A DNA stretch of 32,203 bases from Clostridiales bacterium. GTDB lineage: Bacteria > Bacillota > Clostridia > Caldicoprobacterales > DTU083. Under the pieces are notes generated by a model. It searched no databases. It was not told the DNA's origin and saw only the letters and a program-made list of their open reading frames with translations. The stretch spans positions 1-32,203 of the forward strand of contig DUOA01000100.1 of assembly GCA_012839095.1 (NCBI GenBank), read 5' to 3'. Made by a program: the position numbers and the translations under genes. Positions 18,397 to 25,552 of the stretch are shown one piece after another; the first letter of the stretch is position 1; the number at the start of each line of letters is the position of its first letter.

Positions 18397-20305
18397 AATA
18401 CTGGGGGGACGGTACGAACTCCTGGAAAAAACAGGCGGCGGCGGCATGGCGGTGGTCTACAAAGCCAAATGCCATCTTCTCAACAGATATGTGGCAGTTA
18501 AGATTTTGCGGCCGGATCTGGTGGAAAATGAAGAATTTGTAGAACGATTCAAGAGAGAATCCCAATCGGCAGCCAGCCTGTCTCATCCAAATATTGTAAA
18601 TATGTATGATGTAGGACAGGAAAACGATATTCATTATATTGTAATGGAATATGTTGATGGAATGACACTAAAGGACTATATCCGGAGAAAGGGCAGGCTT
18701 TCCAGTGAGGAAGCCGTTCGAATTGCCTGTCAGATATGTGCAGGCCTGCATCATGCACACGAGAACAACATTGTTCACCGGGATATTAAACCGCAAAATA
18801 TCCTGATTAACAAGGAAGGCATAGCAAAGGTAGCGGATTTTGGAATAGCCAGAGCAGTGACTTCCTCTACCGTAACCATGGCCGGTGCCAATGTTATAGG
18901 TTCGGTTCATTATTTTTCACCCGAGCAGGCAAGGGGCGGGTATGTAGATAAGAAATCAGATATCTATTCCCTTGGCATTGTTTTATATGAAATGGTGACG
19001 GGGGTAGTTCCCTTTGAAGGAGACAGTGCCATATCTGTGGCATTGAAGCATATACAGGAAAAAGTCATACCTCCGGTGGAAATCAATCCCAATATTCCCA
19101 GGAGCATTCAGTTTATAATTGAACGAGCCATTGAAAAGGAATTAAAAAACAGATATGATAACGCCGCCGAAATGCTTGATGACTTGAACAGGGCGCTGGA
19201 AGAACCTGATGGGGCTTATGTCCGGCGATTTGTGGATGATAATATGGATACCCGCATCATTCCTGTTATTAACGGCCATGAGAAGTCAAGTCCGGAAGCA
19301 GGGCAGCCAAACGGAGAAAGTGGTGAAAACCCTCCGGACAAGCGTCGCGGCTGGGTTCTTGTGACCATATCAGCCATTGCTGCTGCAGCAGTTTTGCTGG
19401 TACTTTTTATGGTTATCAGCAGTATATTTAAACAAAATTTTATTGTAAGGGATGTTCCGGTTCCCCTTATAGAAGGCTATGACGAAGATACCGCCAGAGA
19501 GATTCTCAGATCCAGCGGTTTGGTTCTGGTTGTTGATGAGCGGCGGTATGATACTGATGTTGAGGAAGGCATCATTATTTCCCAAAACCCCAAGGAAGGC
19601 ATAAAGGTAAAGTCTGAAAGCAGGGTTCATGTTGTAATAAGCAGCGGTGTCAGGTTGGTTCCTGTTCCTGATGTGGTGAATCTTTCCCAGCGCGACGCTG
19701 AAATTCAGCTGGAGAATGAGGGCTTGAAAATTGGGCAGACGGAGTTTGTCAGCAGTGATATTGCCAGCGGATACGTAATAAGGCAGGAACCCGAGGCATA
19801 TGAGGATGTGCCGGAGGGAACAGCTGTACATTTATACATCAGCAAGGGTCCGGAGGACACCATGACAGTTGCCGGCAAGTACACAGGAGTGACTGAAAGC
19901 ATAGCCGAGGAGATGATCAAAGGGGATAAACTGGTAAAGGGAGAAGTAAAAGAGGAATACAACAGCGAGTATAAAGAAGGAATTGTATTCAGGCAGTCGC
20001 CTCAGCCGGGTGCCAATGTCGAACAGGGCCGTAAGGTGGATTTGTGGGTCAGTCTGGGTGAGCAGCCCAGCTACAAGAAAAAGATTGAGCTCTATCTGGG
20101 CGATATTGATCGTAAGGTTCGGGTGCAGATAATCAGAACCTCGGATGATAAAATAATATATGACAAGAAACAGAATCCCTCAGAAGGAAAGATTGAGATA
20201 ATACTGGAAGACAAAGGAAAACAGAATTATGCCATTTGGATCGATAATGAATATTTCATGACTCGAACGCTGAATTTCACTGAAAAAGAAAGGGGAGACG
20301 AATGA
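18386..20305 (+). CDS. prkC: PASTA-domain membrane Ser/Thr protein kinase (PrkC)
   Basis: The 639-residue transmembrane kinase senses muropeptides or lipid II through extracellular PASTA repeats and controls growth, cell wall and spore germination. The kinase domain runs from about 9 to 270: glycine loop KTGGGGMAVVYKAK, K39 (VAVK), catalytic D133 (HRDIKPQN), D151 (DFG), SPEQA. A single membrane helix (about 323-347) leads to three PASTA domains (about 353-419, 421-489, 490-556). A C-terminal beta-rich extension of about 75 residues follows. The start chosen is the TTG at 18386, 8 bp after AGAGGGG, giving MLGKILGGRYELLE, the usual beginning; a GTG at 18377 would overlap the ribosome-binding site. 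The stop overlaps rsgA (ATGA). Confidence 0.95.
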   Translation: MLGKILGGRYELLEKTGGGGMAVVYKAKCHLLNRYVAVKILRPDLVENEEFVERFKRESQSAASLSHPNIVNMYDVGQENDIHYIVMEYVDGMTLKDYIRRKGRLSSEEAVRIACQICAGLHHAHENNIVHRDIKPQNILINKEGIAKVADFGIARAVTSSTVTMAGANVIGSVHYFSPEQARGGYVDKKSDIYSLGIVLYEMVTGVVPFEGDSAISVALKHIQEKVIPPVEINPNIPRSIQFIIERAIEKELKNRYDNAAEMLDDLNRALEEPDGAYVRRFVDDNMDTRIIPVINGHEKSSPEAGQPNGESGENPPDKRRGWVLVTISAIAAAAVLLVLFMVISSIFKQNFIVRDVPVPLIEGYDEDTAREILRSSGLVLVVDERRYDTDVEEGIIISQNPKEGIKVKSESRVHVVISSGVRLVPVPDVVNLSQRDAEIQLENEGLKIGQTEFVSSDIASGYVIRQEPEAYEDVPEGTAVHLYISKGPEDTMTVAGKYTGVTESIAEEMIKGDKLVKGEVKEEYNSEYKEGIVFRQSPQPGANVEQGRKVDLWVSLGEQPSYKKKIELYLGDIDRKVRVQIIRTSDDKIIYDKKQNPSEGKIEIILEDKGKQNYAIWIDNEYFMTRTLNFTEKERGDE

Positions 20306-21180
20306 AGGAAGGTGTAATACTCAAGGGAATCGGCGGATTGTATGATGTCATGGCTGATGGAGAAGTCTTTCAGTGCAGACCGAGAGGACGGTTCAGAATA
20401 AAAGGAATCAGCCCCATGGTGGGAGACCGGGTAAGATTTGCTCCGCCGACAGACACGGCAGAAGGGGTGCTGGAGGAAATCCTGTCCAGAAAGAACACCC
20501 TGCTTCGGCCGGCTGTTGCAAATATTGACTGCCTGGCAGTGGTCTTATCAGTGACACAGCCCGATCCTGACTTGTATCTGGCTGACAAACTGATGATTTC
20601 AGCAGAGCGAATGGATGTTTCCTGTCTCCTTATTATAAACAAAACAGATCTGGCATCACCGGAAAAAATAGACGAAATTGCAGATTCATACCGTGCTGCG
20701 GGATACTCCATTCATTGCGTTTCCGGAAAGCTGGGCCGGGGTATGGATGAACTGTGCAGGGATATAAAAGGCATAACTACACTGGCCGGGCAATCAGGAG
20801 TCGGTAAATCGTCAATAATAAATTATCTTCATCCTTCTGTGAATCTGAAAACAGGTGAAGTCAGTAAAAAGATTATGCGGGGCAGGCACACAACCCGCCA
20901 TGTGGAATTGCTGCCACTGCCTTACGGGGGGATGATTGTGGACACTCCGGGCTTCAGTCAGCTGGAAATAAGGAACTTGGAGCCGAATGAGCTTAAGGAT
21001 TATTATCCGGAATTCAGGCAATACGGTAATGACTGCTATTTCAGCGGATGCACTCATGTAAGCGAACCTGATTGTGCCGTTAAACAGGCGGTTGAAGAGG
21101 GTATACTGCCAGAGGACAGATATGAACGATATGTTTATTTGATAAAGGAGATTATAGAGAGCAGGAGGAATGTATGGTGA
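20302..21180 (+). CDS. rsgA: Ribosome small-subunit-dependent GTPase RsgA (CpgA)
   Basis: A circularly permuted GTPase that helps late 30S assembly. At 292 residues it has an N-terminal OB fold, then G4 (INKTDL) before G1 (AGQSGVGKSS) and G3 (DTPG), the permuted order diagnostic of RsgA. A C-terminal zinc domain contains CYFSGCTHVSEPDC. The ATG overlaps the prkC stop (ATGA) and follows AAGGGGAG. In B. subtilis CpgA is reported to be a PrkC target and lies in the same prpC-prkC-cpgA order, so this neighbourhood may be functional. Confidence 0.96.
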   Translation: MKEGVILKGIGGLYDVMADGEVFQCRPRGRFRIKGISPMVGDRVRFAPPTDTAEGVLEEILSRKNTLLRPAVANIDCLAVVLSVTQPDPDLYLADKLMISAERMDVSCLLIINKTDLASPEKIDEIADSYRAAGYSIHCVSGKLGRGMDELCRDIKGITTLAGQSGVGKSSIINYLHPSVNLKTGEVSKKIMRGRHTTRHVELLPLPYGGMIVDTPGFSQLEIRNLEPNELKDYYPEFRQYGNDCYFSGCTHVSEPDCAVKQAVEEGILPEDRYERYVYLIKEIIESRRNVW

Positions 21181-21833
21181 TACAAATCGCACCATCTATC
21201 CTGGCAGCGGATTTTTCCAGGCTGGGGGAAGAGGTGGCTTTGATGGAACGGGGAGGAGCGGATTGGATTCATATTGATATAATGGACGGTCATTATGTGC
21301 CCAACCTGTCTTTTGGACCCATGGTGGTCAAGGCAATCAGACCGGTAACAAAAATACCCTTTGATGTTCATCTGATGATGGATAATCCCATGGAGTATGT
21401 GGATGAATTTATTGAAGCAGGGGCGGACAGCATTACCATTCATGCCGAGGTACTGCCTCATTTGCATCGTTCTATAAACTATCTGAAGAAAAAAGGAGTC
21501 GGGGCAGCTGTTGCCTTGAATCCGTCCACACCATTGAATTTCCTGGATTATGTACTACAGGACCTTGATATGGTGCTGCTTATGACTGTAAATCCCGGTT
21601 TTGGAGGACAAAGCTTTATCCCGGCCATGCTTGATAAAATAAAGAGGCTGAAGGAAATGATAGAAGCATTGCAGAGCAAAGCAATTATTCAGGTAGACGG
21701 CGGAATTTCCCTAAAAAACATACGGCAGGCGGCTGAAGCGGGAGCCAGCTGCTTTGTAGCCGGCTCTTCCGTTTTTTCTGCTTCTGATCCGGCTGCCATG
21801 ATTTCACAAATGAGGAAAGCCGGAGAGTTATGA
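21174..21833 (+). CDS. rpe: Ribulose-phosphate 3-epimerase
   Basis: Rpe interconverts ribulose-5-phosphate and xylulose-5-phosphate in the pentose phosphate pathway. The 219-residue TIM barrel shows IAPSILAADFSRLGEE, HIDIMDGHYVPNLSFGP (metal His/Asp), DVHLMMDNP, MTVNPGFGGQSFI and the late VDGGISLKNI and FVAGSSVF phosphate-binding segments. The ATG at 21174 follows AGGAGGAA and overlaps the rsgA stop; its own stop overlaps the thiN start. Confidence 0.97.
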   Translation: MVIQIAPSILAADFSRLGEEVALMERGGADWIHIDIMDGHYVPNLSFGPMVVKAIRPVTKIPFDVHLMMDNPMEYVDEFIEAGADSITIHAEVLPHLHRSINYLKKKGVGAAVALNPSTPLNFLDYVLQDLDMVLLMTVNPGFGGQSFIPAMLDKIKRLKEMIEALQSKAIIQVDGGISLKNIRQAAEAGASCFVAGSSVFSASDPAAMISQMRKAGEL

Positions 21834-22465
21834 TAGCAGCTGTAATAACCAACGGTGAACTGGGCGATGTTGACAAGTTGATGGGCATACTGCCGGAATT
21901 TGATTTGGTTGTCTGTTGTGACGGGGGGATTAGACATCTGGACAGCTTGGGACTGGCTCCTGATCTTATAATAGGAGACTTCGATTCGGTCCATCCGGAT
22001 GTACTGGACGAGTATAGAAGAAAGGGAGTGCCAATACAGTCCCATCCCGCAATCAAAAATGAAACAGATACAGAGCTGGCTGTCCGATTTGCCGCAGCCC
22101 AAGGAGCGGCTCAGATTATTATTCTGGGTGCATTGGGCAGTCGGTGGGACCATTCCTTTGCAAACGTCATGCTGCTCGTTCTGCTTGCCAAAATGGGTAT
22201 AGATGCCATGATTCTGCACAGCCATAATCGTATTGTGGTTTCCCGCAGCGAACTCTGCCTTACAGCCAGGCCGGGCCAACTGGTATCCCTGCTCCCCCTT
22301 GGAGAAAATGTAAAGATACGTTCGACAAAAGGCCTTAAATATCCCATAATAAATCGAAGCCTGCCCCTTGATACGCCTTACGGAATCAGCAACATTTTTA
22401 CAGATGCCTGCGCTGAAGTCAAAATTGATTCAGGCTGGCTCATGGCAGTCCTTTCTGAAGACTAG
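21830..22465 (+). CDS. thiN: Thiamine pyrophosphokinase
   Basis: ThiN transfers pyrophosphate from ATP to thiamine, forming the cofactor used by transketolase, among others. The 211-residue product contains VVCCDGGIRHLDSLGLAPDLIIGDFDSV, the acidic substrate and metal site of the family (given here as two blocks around residues 28-56). It also has NETDTELAVRFA, LGALGSRWDHSFANV and the C-terminal TPYGISN. The ATG overlaps the rpe stop (ATGATAG-type overlap). It is the last tightly packed gene of the operon; 82 bp follow before the next start. Confidence 0.95.
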   Translation: MIAAVITNGELGDVDKLMGILPEFDLVVCCDGGIRHLDSLGLAPDLIIGDFDSVHPDVLDEYRRKGVPIQSHPAIKNETDTELAVRFAAAQGAAQIIILGALGSRWDHSFANVMLLVLLAKMGIDAMILHSHNRIVVSRSELCLTARPGQLVSLLPLGENVKIRSTKGLKYPIINRSLPLDTPYGISNIFTDACAEVKIDSGWLMAVLSED

Positions 22466-22547
22466 AATAAACTAATCACCTTTTCAGGCCTGCTGAATAT
22501 AATATAGGAGGTTGGTGCAAGGATTAACATGCCTGGGAGGGATAAGC

Positions 22548-22763
22548 ATGGCTGTTTGGTTTTGGTTCCGGCGTAAACCATATAGGCGGCATACTCCGTT
22601 TAAACCGCGCAGGCATCATGGAAAATGTAATTGGCTGTCCATAGCTCTGATAGTTATTGGTATTTTATTAATAATGTTCTACACTCCGGCATGGGTATGG
22701 TGCTTCTTGCTGGGACTGGTACTGGTTGCAGCAGGCTTCCTCAGCCTGCAGAATCGGAGGTGA
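22548..22763 (+). CDS. Small two-helix membrane protein upstream of spoVM
   Basis: The 71-residue protein has a strongly basic N-terminus (MAVWFWFRRKPYRRHTPFK), then two hydrophobic helices (about 30-43 and 46-62) separated by a Pro-Ala-Trp turn. I do not recognise a named family. The ATG at 22548 is preferred because GGGAGG lies 7 bp upstream; an earlier TTG at 22512 is in frame but has weaker support. Its stop TGA overlaps the ribosome-binding site of spoVM and the genes are 3 bp apart, so they are cotranslated. That pairing suggests, but does not prove, a role in the sporulating cell membrane. Confidence 0.75.
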   Translation: MAVWFWFRRKPYRRHTPFKPRRHHGKCNWLSIALIVIGILLIMFYTPAWVWCFLLGLVLVAAGFLSLQNRR

Positions 22764-22766
22764 ATC

Positions 22767-22841
22767 ATGGTGAGAATTGTGATTATTAAGCTTCCAAAAT
22801 TTATTGGCTCACTCATCAGACGATTATCCGGAAAGCTTTAA
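22767..22841 (+). CDS. spoVM: Stage V sporulation protein M (SpoVM), 24 residues
   Basis: The translation is MVRIVIIKLPKFIGSLIRRL followed by SGKL. B. subtilis SpoVM is a 26-residue amphipathic peptide (MKFYTIKLPKFLGGIVRAML-type) and shares the core IKLPKF-I/L-G. SpoVM binds the convex forespore membrane and recruits SpoIVA to build the spore coat. GGAGGTG ends 4 bp before the ATG. The position between thiN and rpmB is exactly that of spoVM in B. subtilis, which supports the call strongly despite the short length. The gene is followed by a good terminator. Confidence 0.88.
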   Translation: MVRIVIIKLPKFIGSLIRRLSGKL

Positions 22842-22846
22842 AATCA

Positions 22847-22872
22847 AAAAACGTGCTGAGGTGCACGTTTTT
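22847..22872. terminator. Bidirectional intrinsic terminator between spoVM and rpmB
   Basis: AAAAACGTGC (22847-22856) and GCACGTTTTT (22863-22872) form a perfect 10-bp stem with a 6-nt loop. T-rich sequence follows on the plus strand, and A-rich flanks give a U-run on the minus strand. It lies between convergent genes (spoVM plus, rpmB minus) and can serve both. Confidence 0.85.
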
Positions 22873-22908
22873 CATTTTTCTTCTTTAATATTAAAAGGTC
22901 TAGAATAC

Positions 22909-23097
22909 TTATACAGAATGTACCTTTCCGGAACGAATGCAGCGGGTACATACTTCCAAAGTGACATGGGATCCATTGACAACGGTTCTTACCTTTTTAA
23001 GATTGGGAGCCCACGCCCGGTTGCCCCTCCTGTGAGAGTGGCTCACGGTATTACCGAAAAGTTTACCCTTATTACATATATCACAAACTCTTGCCAT
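22909..23097 (-). CDS. rpmB: 50S ribosomal protein L28
   Basis: The 62-residue protein MARVCDICNKGKLFGNTVSH is a typical short L28. It has the zinc-type cysteine pairs CDIC near the N-terminus and CTRC near the C-terminus, and the conserved RAWAPNLKKV core. The ATG at 23097 is preceded by AGGAGGTG. The open frame extends 17 codons further but those residues are not homologous. It is transcribed against its neighbours from its own promoter at 23149-23177, as in B. subtilis. Confidence 0.97.
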   Translation of the reverse strand: MARVCDICNKGKLFGNTVSHSHRRGNRAWAPNLKKVRTVVNGSHVTLEVCTRCIRSGKVHSV

Positions 23098-23148
23098 GAA
23101 ATACACCTCCTTTGAGCGGGCAACAACTTTCAAATTACAGCAAATCAT

Positions 23149-23177
23149 ATTTTAACACTTTCCCAGTCGTTTGGCAA
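23149..23177 (-). promoter_or_regulatory. Sigma-A-type promoter of rpmB
   Basis: On the minus strand TTGCCA (23177-23172), a 17-nt spacer and TAAAAT (23154-23149) form a near-consensus promoter. The predicted start near 23141 gives a leader of about 44 nt with the AGGAGGTG ribosome-binding site at its end. Confidence 0.7.
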
Positions 23178-23315
23178 GAAAAAGAAAAACAAGAAGCCCG
23201 GTGTTGCATTATCAGGAATGATAGGATAAAATAATATGTAATTCAAAATTGTGAAAGTACTATACAAAATTCTGCAAACTGACATCCTGATGTAGTTAAG
23301 TCCTGACAGATGAAC

Positions 23316-23324
23316 TGGTATAAT
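23316..23324 (+). promoter_or_regulatory. Extended -10 promoter of the asp23-fakA genes
   Basis: TGGTATAAT is a full extended -10 (TGn plus consensus TATAAT) 33 bp before the Asp23-family start. The -35 region (TTAAGT at 17 bp) is poor, as is common with extended -10 promoters. A second candidate, TTGCAT-17-TAAAAT at 23204-23232, lies further upstream. Confidence 0.6.
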
Positions 23325-23357
23325 TTTAAATAAATAGGCCGACAAGGAGGGCGGAAA

Positions 23358-23708
23358 ATGGGCGCGGTTACAGTGAACAAACTGGGAGAGATTCGAATTT
23401 CCAATGAGGTGCTGGCAACTTTGGCAGGAATTTCAGCCATTAGTTGTTACGGAATCGTAGGCATGGCTTCTAAAAGAGCCACAGACGGCCTGGTAGAGCT
23501 TCTGGGCAGTGACAACCTTTCAAGGGGAGTTAAGGTCACAACCCAGGGAAACGAGGTAGTCATTCAACTATTTGTCGTAGTGGAATATGGCATTTCCATT
23601 TCGGCAGTAGCTCAAAACATAATTGACACAGTAAAATACAATGTGGAAAATCTCACCGGATGTACGGTGAAAAAAGTCAACGTGAAGGTCGAAGGCGTGA
23701 GAGTGTAA
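23358..23708 (+). CDS. Asp23/Gls24 (DUF322, YloU) family envelope-stress protein
   Basis: The 116-residue product has the family layout: VNKLGEIRISNEVLATLAGISA at the start, then CYGIVGMASKRATDG, GVKVTTQGNEVVIQLFVVVEYG, and the closing VKYNVENLTGCTVKKVNVKVEGV. Proteins of this family (B. subtilis YloU, S. aureus Asp23) are linked to cell-envelope stress. The exact role is not established. The ATG at 23358 follows AAGGAGGGCGG. It is paired with fakA 34 bp downstream, as yloU-yloV in B. subtilis, and is divergent from rpmB. Confidence 0.93.
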   Translation: MGAVTVNKLGEIRISNEVLATLAGISAISCYGIVGMASKRATDGLVELLGSDNLSRGVKVTTQGNEVVIQLFVVVEYGISISAVAQNIIDTVKYNVENLTGCTVKKVNVKVEGVRV

Positions 23709-23742
23709 GCTTTGACCCAGTCCAGGATAGGAGGTACTTGTT

Positions 23743-25407
23743 TTGAACCAGGAGATACTAGACGGTGCAAAGCTGAAACTCATGTTTCTTTCGGCTGCCC
23801 AGTTCTTGGAAACAAATAAAGAAGCAGTTAATGCACTGAATGTTTTTCCGGTGCCGGACGGTGATACCGGTACCAATATGTCTCTTACCATGCTTTCAGC
23901 TGCCCGTGAAATCAAAGCTGTTGAGTCCGATGATATTTCCCAAATATCAGATGCACTTTCCAGGGGAGCCCTGAAGGGGGCAAGAGGAAACTCCGGTGTG
24001 ATTCTGTCCCAATTGTTTCGCGGTTTTGCCAGAGCTTTGAAGGATGAGCAGGAGATAACCACGGTAAAATATGCAAAAGCCCTTAAAGCAGGAGTGGAAA
24101 CAGCATATAAGGCCGTTATGAAGCCCGTGGAAGGAACAATTCTTACTGTTGCCAGGGTAACGGCCGACGAGGCAGTAAAGATAGCCGGTCGTATCAGTGA
24201 CTTCGAATTGTTTTATGACAGTCTGATTGATATAGCCAGGGATACACTGGATAAAACTCCGGACATGCTGCCGGTGCTGAAACAGGCAGGTGTTGTGGAT
24301 TCAGGCGGAATGGGCCTTTTATATATCATGATTGGGCAGTCCCGCGCTCTGGATGGAGACTTTGATTTGGAAGCTCCGCTGGAGCAGCTGAACCTCTTTA
24401 TTGGCAGCAGCAATGCTGCAGGGCCGGCCGTTTCCGGACCGGCAGGTATGGCGGAAGAGGTCATTGATCATCTTTATTGTACCGAGTTTTTAATCACAAA
24501 CCTTTATCCCTATGTCCGTAAAGAGGATCTGGAAAAACTGAAAGAAAAACTGGAGCGCCTGGGGGACTCCATTGTCGTGGTAGGAGATGATGACCTTATA
24601 AAAGTCCATTTTCACACCAATATGCCCGGCAAGGCTCTTCAGCTGGGGCTTCGGTTTGGAGAGCTGAGCAGCATCAAAATCGACAATATGAAGGAACAGC
24701 ATAACCATATAATAGATGCCGTGGAAACAGTTTCAACAAAAGAACCTGAGAAAAATCTGGGCTTGGTATCAGTTTCTACTGGTGAAGGAATAGCCAATAT
24801 CTTCAGGGATTTGAACGCTGATTATATCATTGAAGGCGGTCAAACTATGAACCCCAGTATTGATGATATCCTGAATGCGGTGGCAAAGGTCAATGCCAGG
24901 GAAGTATTTATACTTCCCAACAACAGCAATATCATACTGTCTGCCAGACAGGCTGCAGAGATCAGTGATAAACCCATTCATGTTATTCCTACCAAAACCA
25001 TACCCCAGGGGTTGGCCGCCCTAATTGCCTACAACCCTGAGAACGATGTGGAATCCAATGAGCAGGCTATGCTCAGGGCCATGCAGCAGGTAAAATCAGG
25101 TCAGATTACCTACGCTGTCAGAGATTCCAAAATTGATGACATAGAAATAAGGGAAGGCAATATCATGGGTCTCAATGAGAATAAGATATCTGTTGTCGGT
25201 GAAAACATTGCTGAGGTAACGAAACAACTATTGGATAATATGCTTAAGGACGGGGGAGAAATTGTAACAATACTGTACGGCAGCGAAGCAAAAGAAGAAG
25301 ACACAGAGCAGCTCCTGGCATATATGGAAGAAAACCATTCAGATGTAGATGTGGAGATACTTTCAGGAGGCCAGCCATTGTATTACTATATCCTTTCAAT
25401 TGAGTAA
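23743..25407 (+). CDS. fakA: Fatty acid kinase ATP-binding subunit FakA (DAK2 domain, YloV)
   Basis: FakA phosphorylates fatty acids bound to the FakB carrier so that exogenous acids enter phospholipid synthesis. The 554-residue product has an N-terminal DAK2 kinase domain (about 5-200) with the ATP-Mg motif NVFPVPDGDTGTNMSLTM (D39, D41), SRGALKGARGNSGVILSQL and GVVDSGGMGLLYI. A middle domain (FLITNLYP, VHFHTNMPGKAL) and a C-terminal DegV-like region (FILPNNSNIILSA) follow. The start is a TTG at 23743, 8 bp after AGGAGG. No fakB is visible in this window; partners must be elsewhere. Unlike in B. subtilis, sdaAB/sdaAA do not follow; a terminator and recG do. Confidence 0.93.
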   Translation: MNQEILDGAKLKLMFLSAAQFLETNKEAVNALNVFPVPDGDTGTNMSLTMLSAAREIKAVESDDISQISDALSRGALKGARGNSGVILSQLFRGFARALKDEQEITTVKYAKALKAGVETAYKAVMKPVEGTILTVARVTADEAVKIAGRISDFELFYDSLIDIARDTLDKTPDMLPVLKQAGVVDSGGMGLLYIMIGQSRALDGDFDLEAPLEQLNLFIGSSNAAGPAVSGPAGMAEEVIDHLYCTEFLITNLYPYVRKEDLEKLKEKLERLGDSIVVVGDDDLIKVHFHTNMPGKALQLGLRFGELSSIKIDNMKEQHNHIIDAVETVSTKEPEKNLGLVSVSTGEGIANIFRDLNADYIIEGGQTMNPSIDDILNAVAKVNAREVFILPNNSNIILSARQAAEISDKPIHVIPTKTIPQGLAALIAYNPENDVESNEQAMLRAMQQVKSGQITYAVRDSKIDDIEIREGNIMGLNENKISVVGENIAEVTKQLLDNMLKDGGEIVTILYGSEAKEEDTEQLLAYMEENHSDVDVEILSGGQPLYYYILSIE

Positions 25408-25480
25408 GCAAAGCATTATCCGGCAGTTTTTTATCCAATTCAACATTGGGAGAGCAAAGTATTCGGATTAGGCAGAAGAA

Positions 25481-25509
25481 GAAAAACCGGGGGATTTCTC
25501 CGGTTTTTC
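25481..25509 (+). terminator. Intrinsic terminator after fakA
   Basis: GAAAAACCGG (25481-25490) pairs with CCGGTTTTTC (25500-25509) around a loop that can shorten through a G-T and a G-C pair. The U-run lies in the 3' arm. It is 73 bp after the fakA stop and 43 bp before recG. Because recG follows closely, partial read-through is possible. Confidence 0.6.
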
Positions 25510-25552
25510 CTGTATCCTGCTCTTAGGGGCAAAAAAGCGCAGTGAGGATAAT

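Noticed and set aside
22483-22497. Hairpin TTCAG-GCCTG-CTGAA after thiN
   Set aside because: Only 5 bp and no U-run; too weak for a terminator call.
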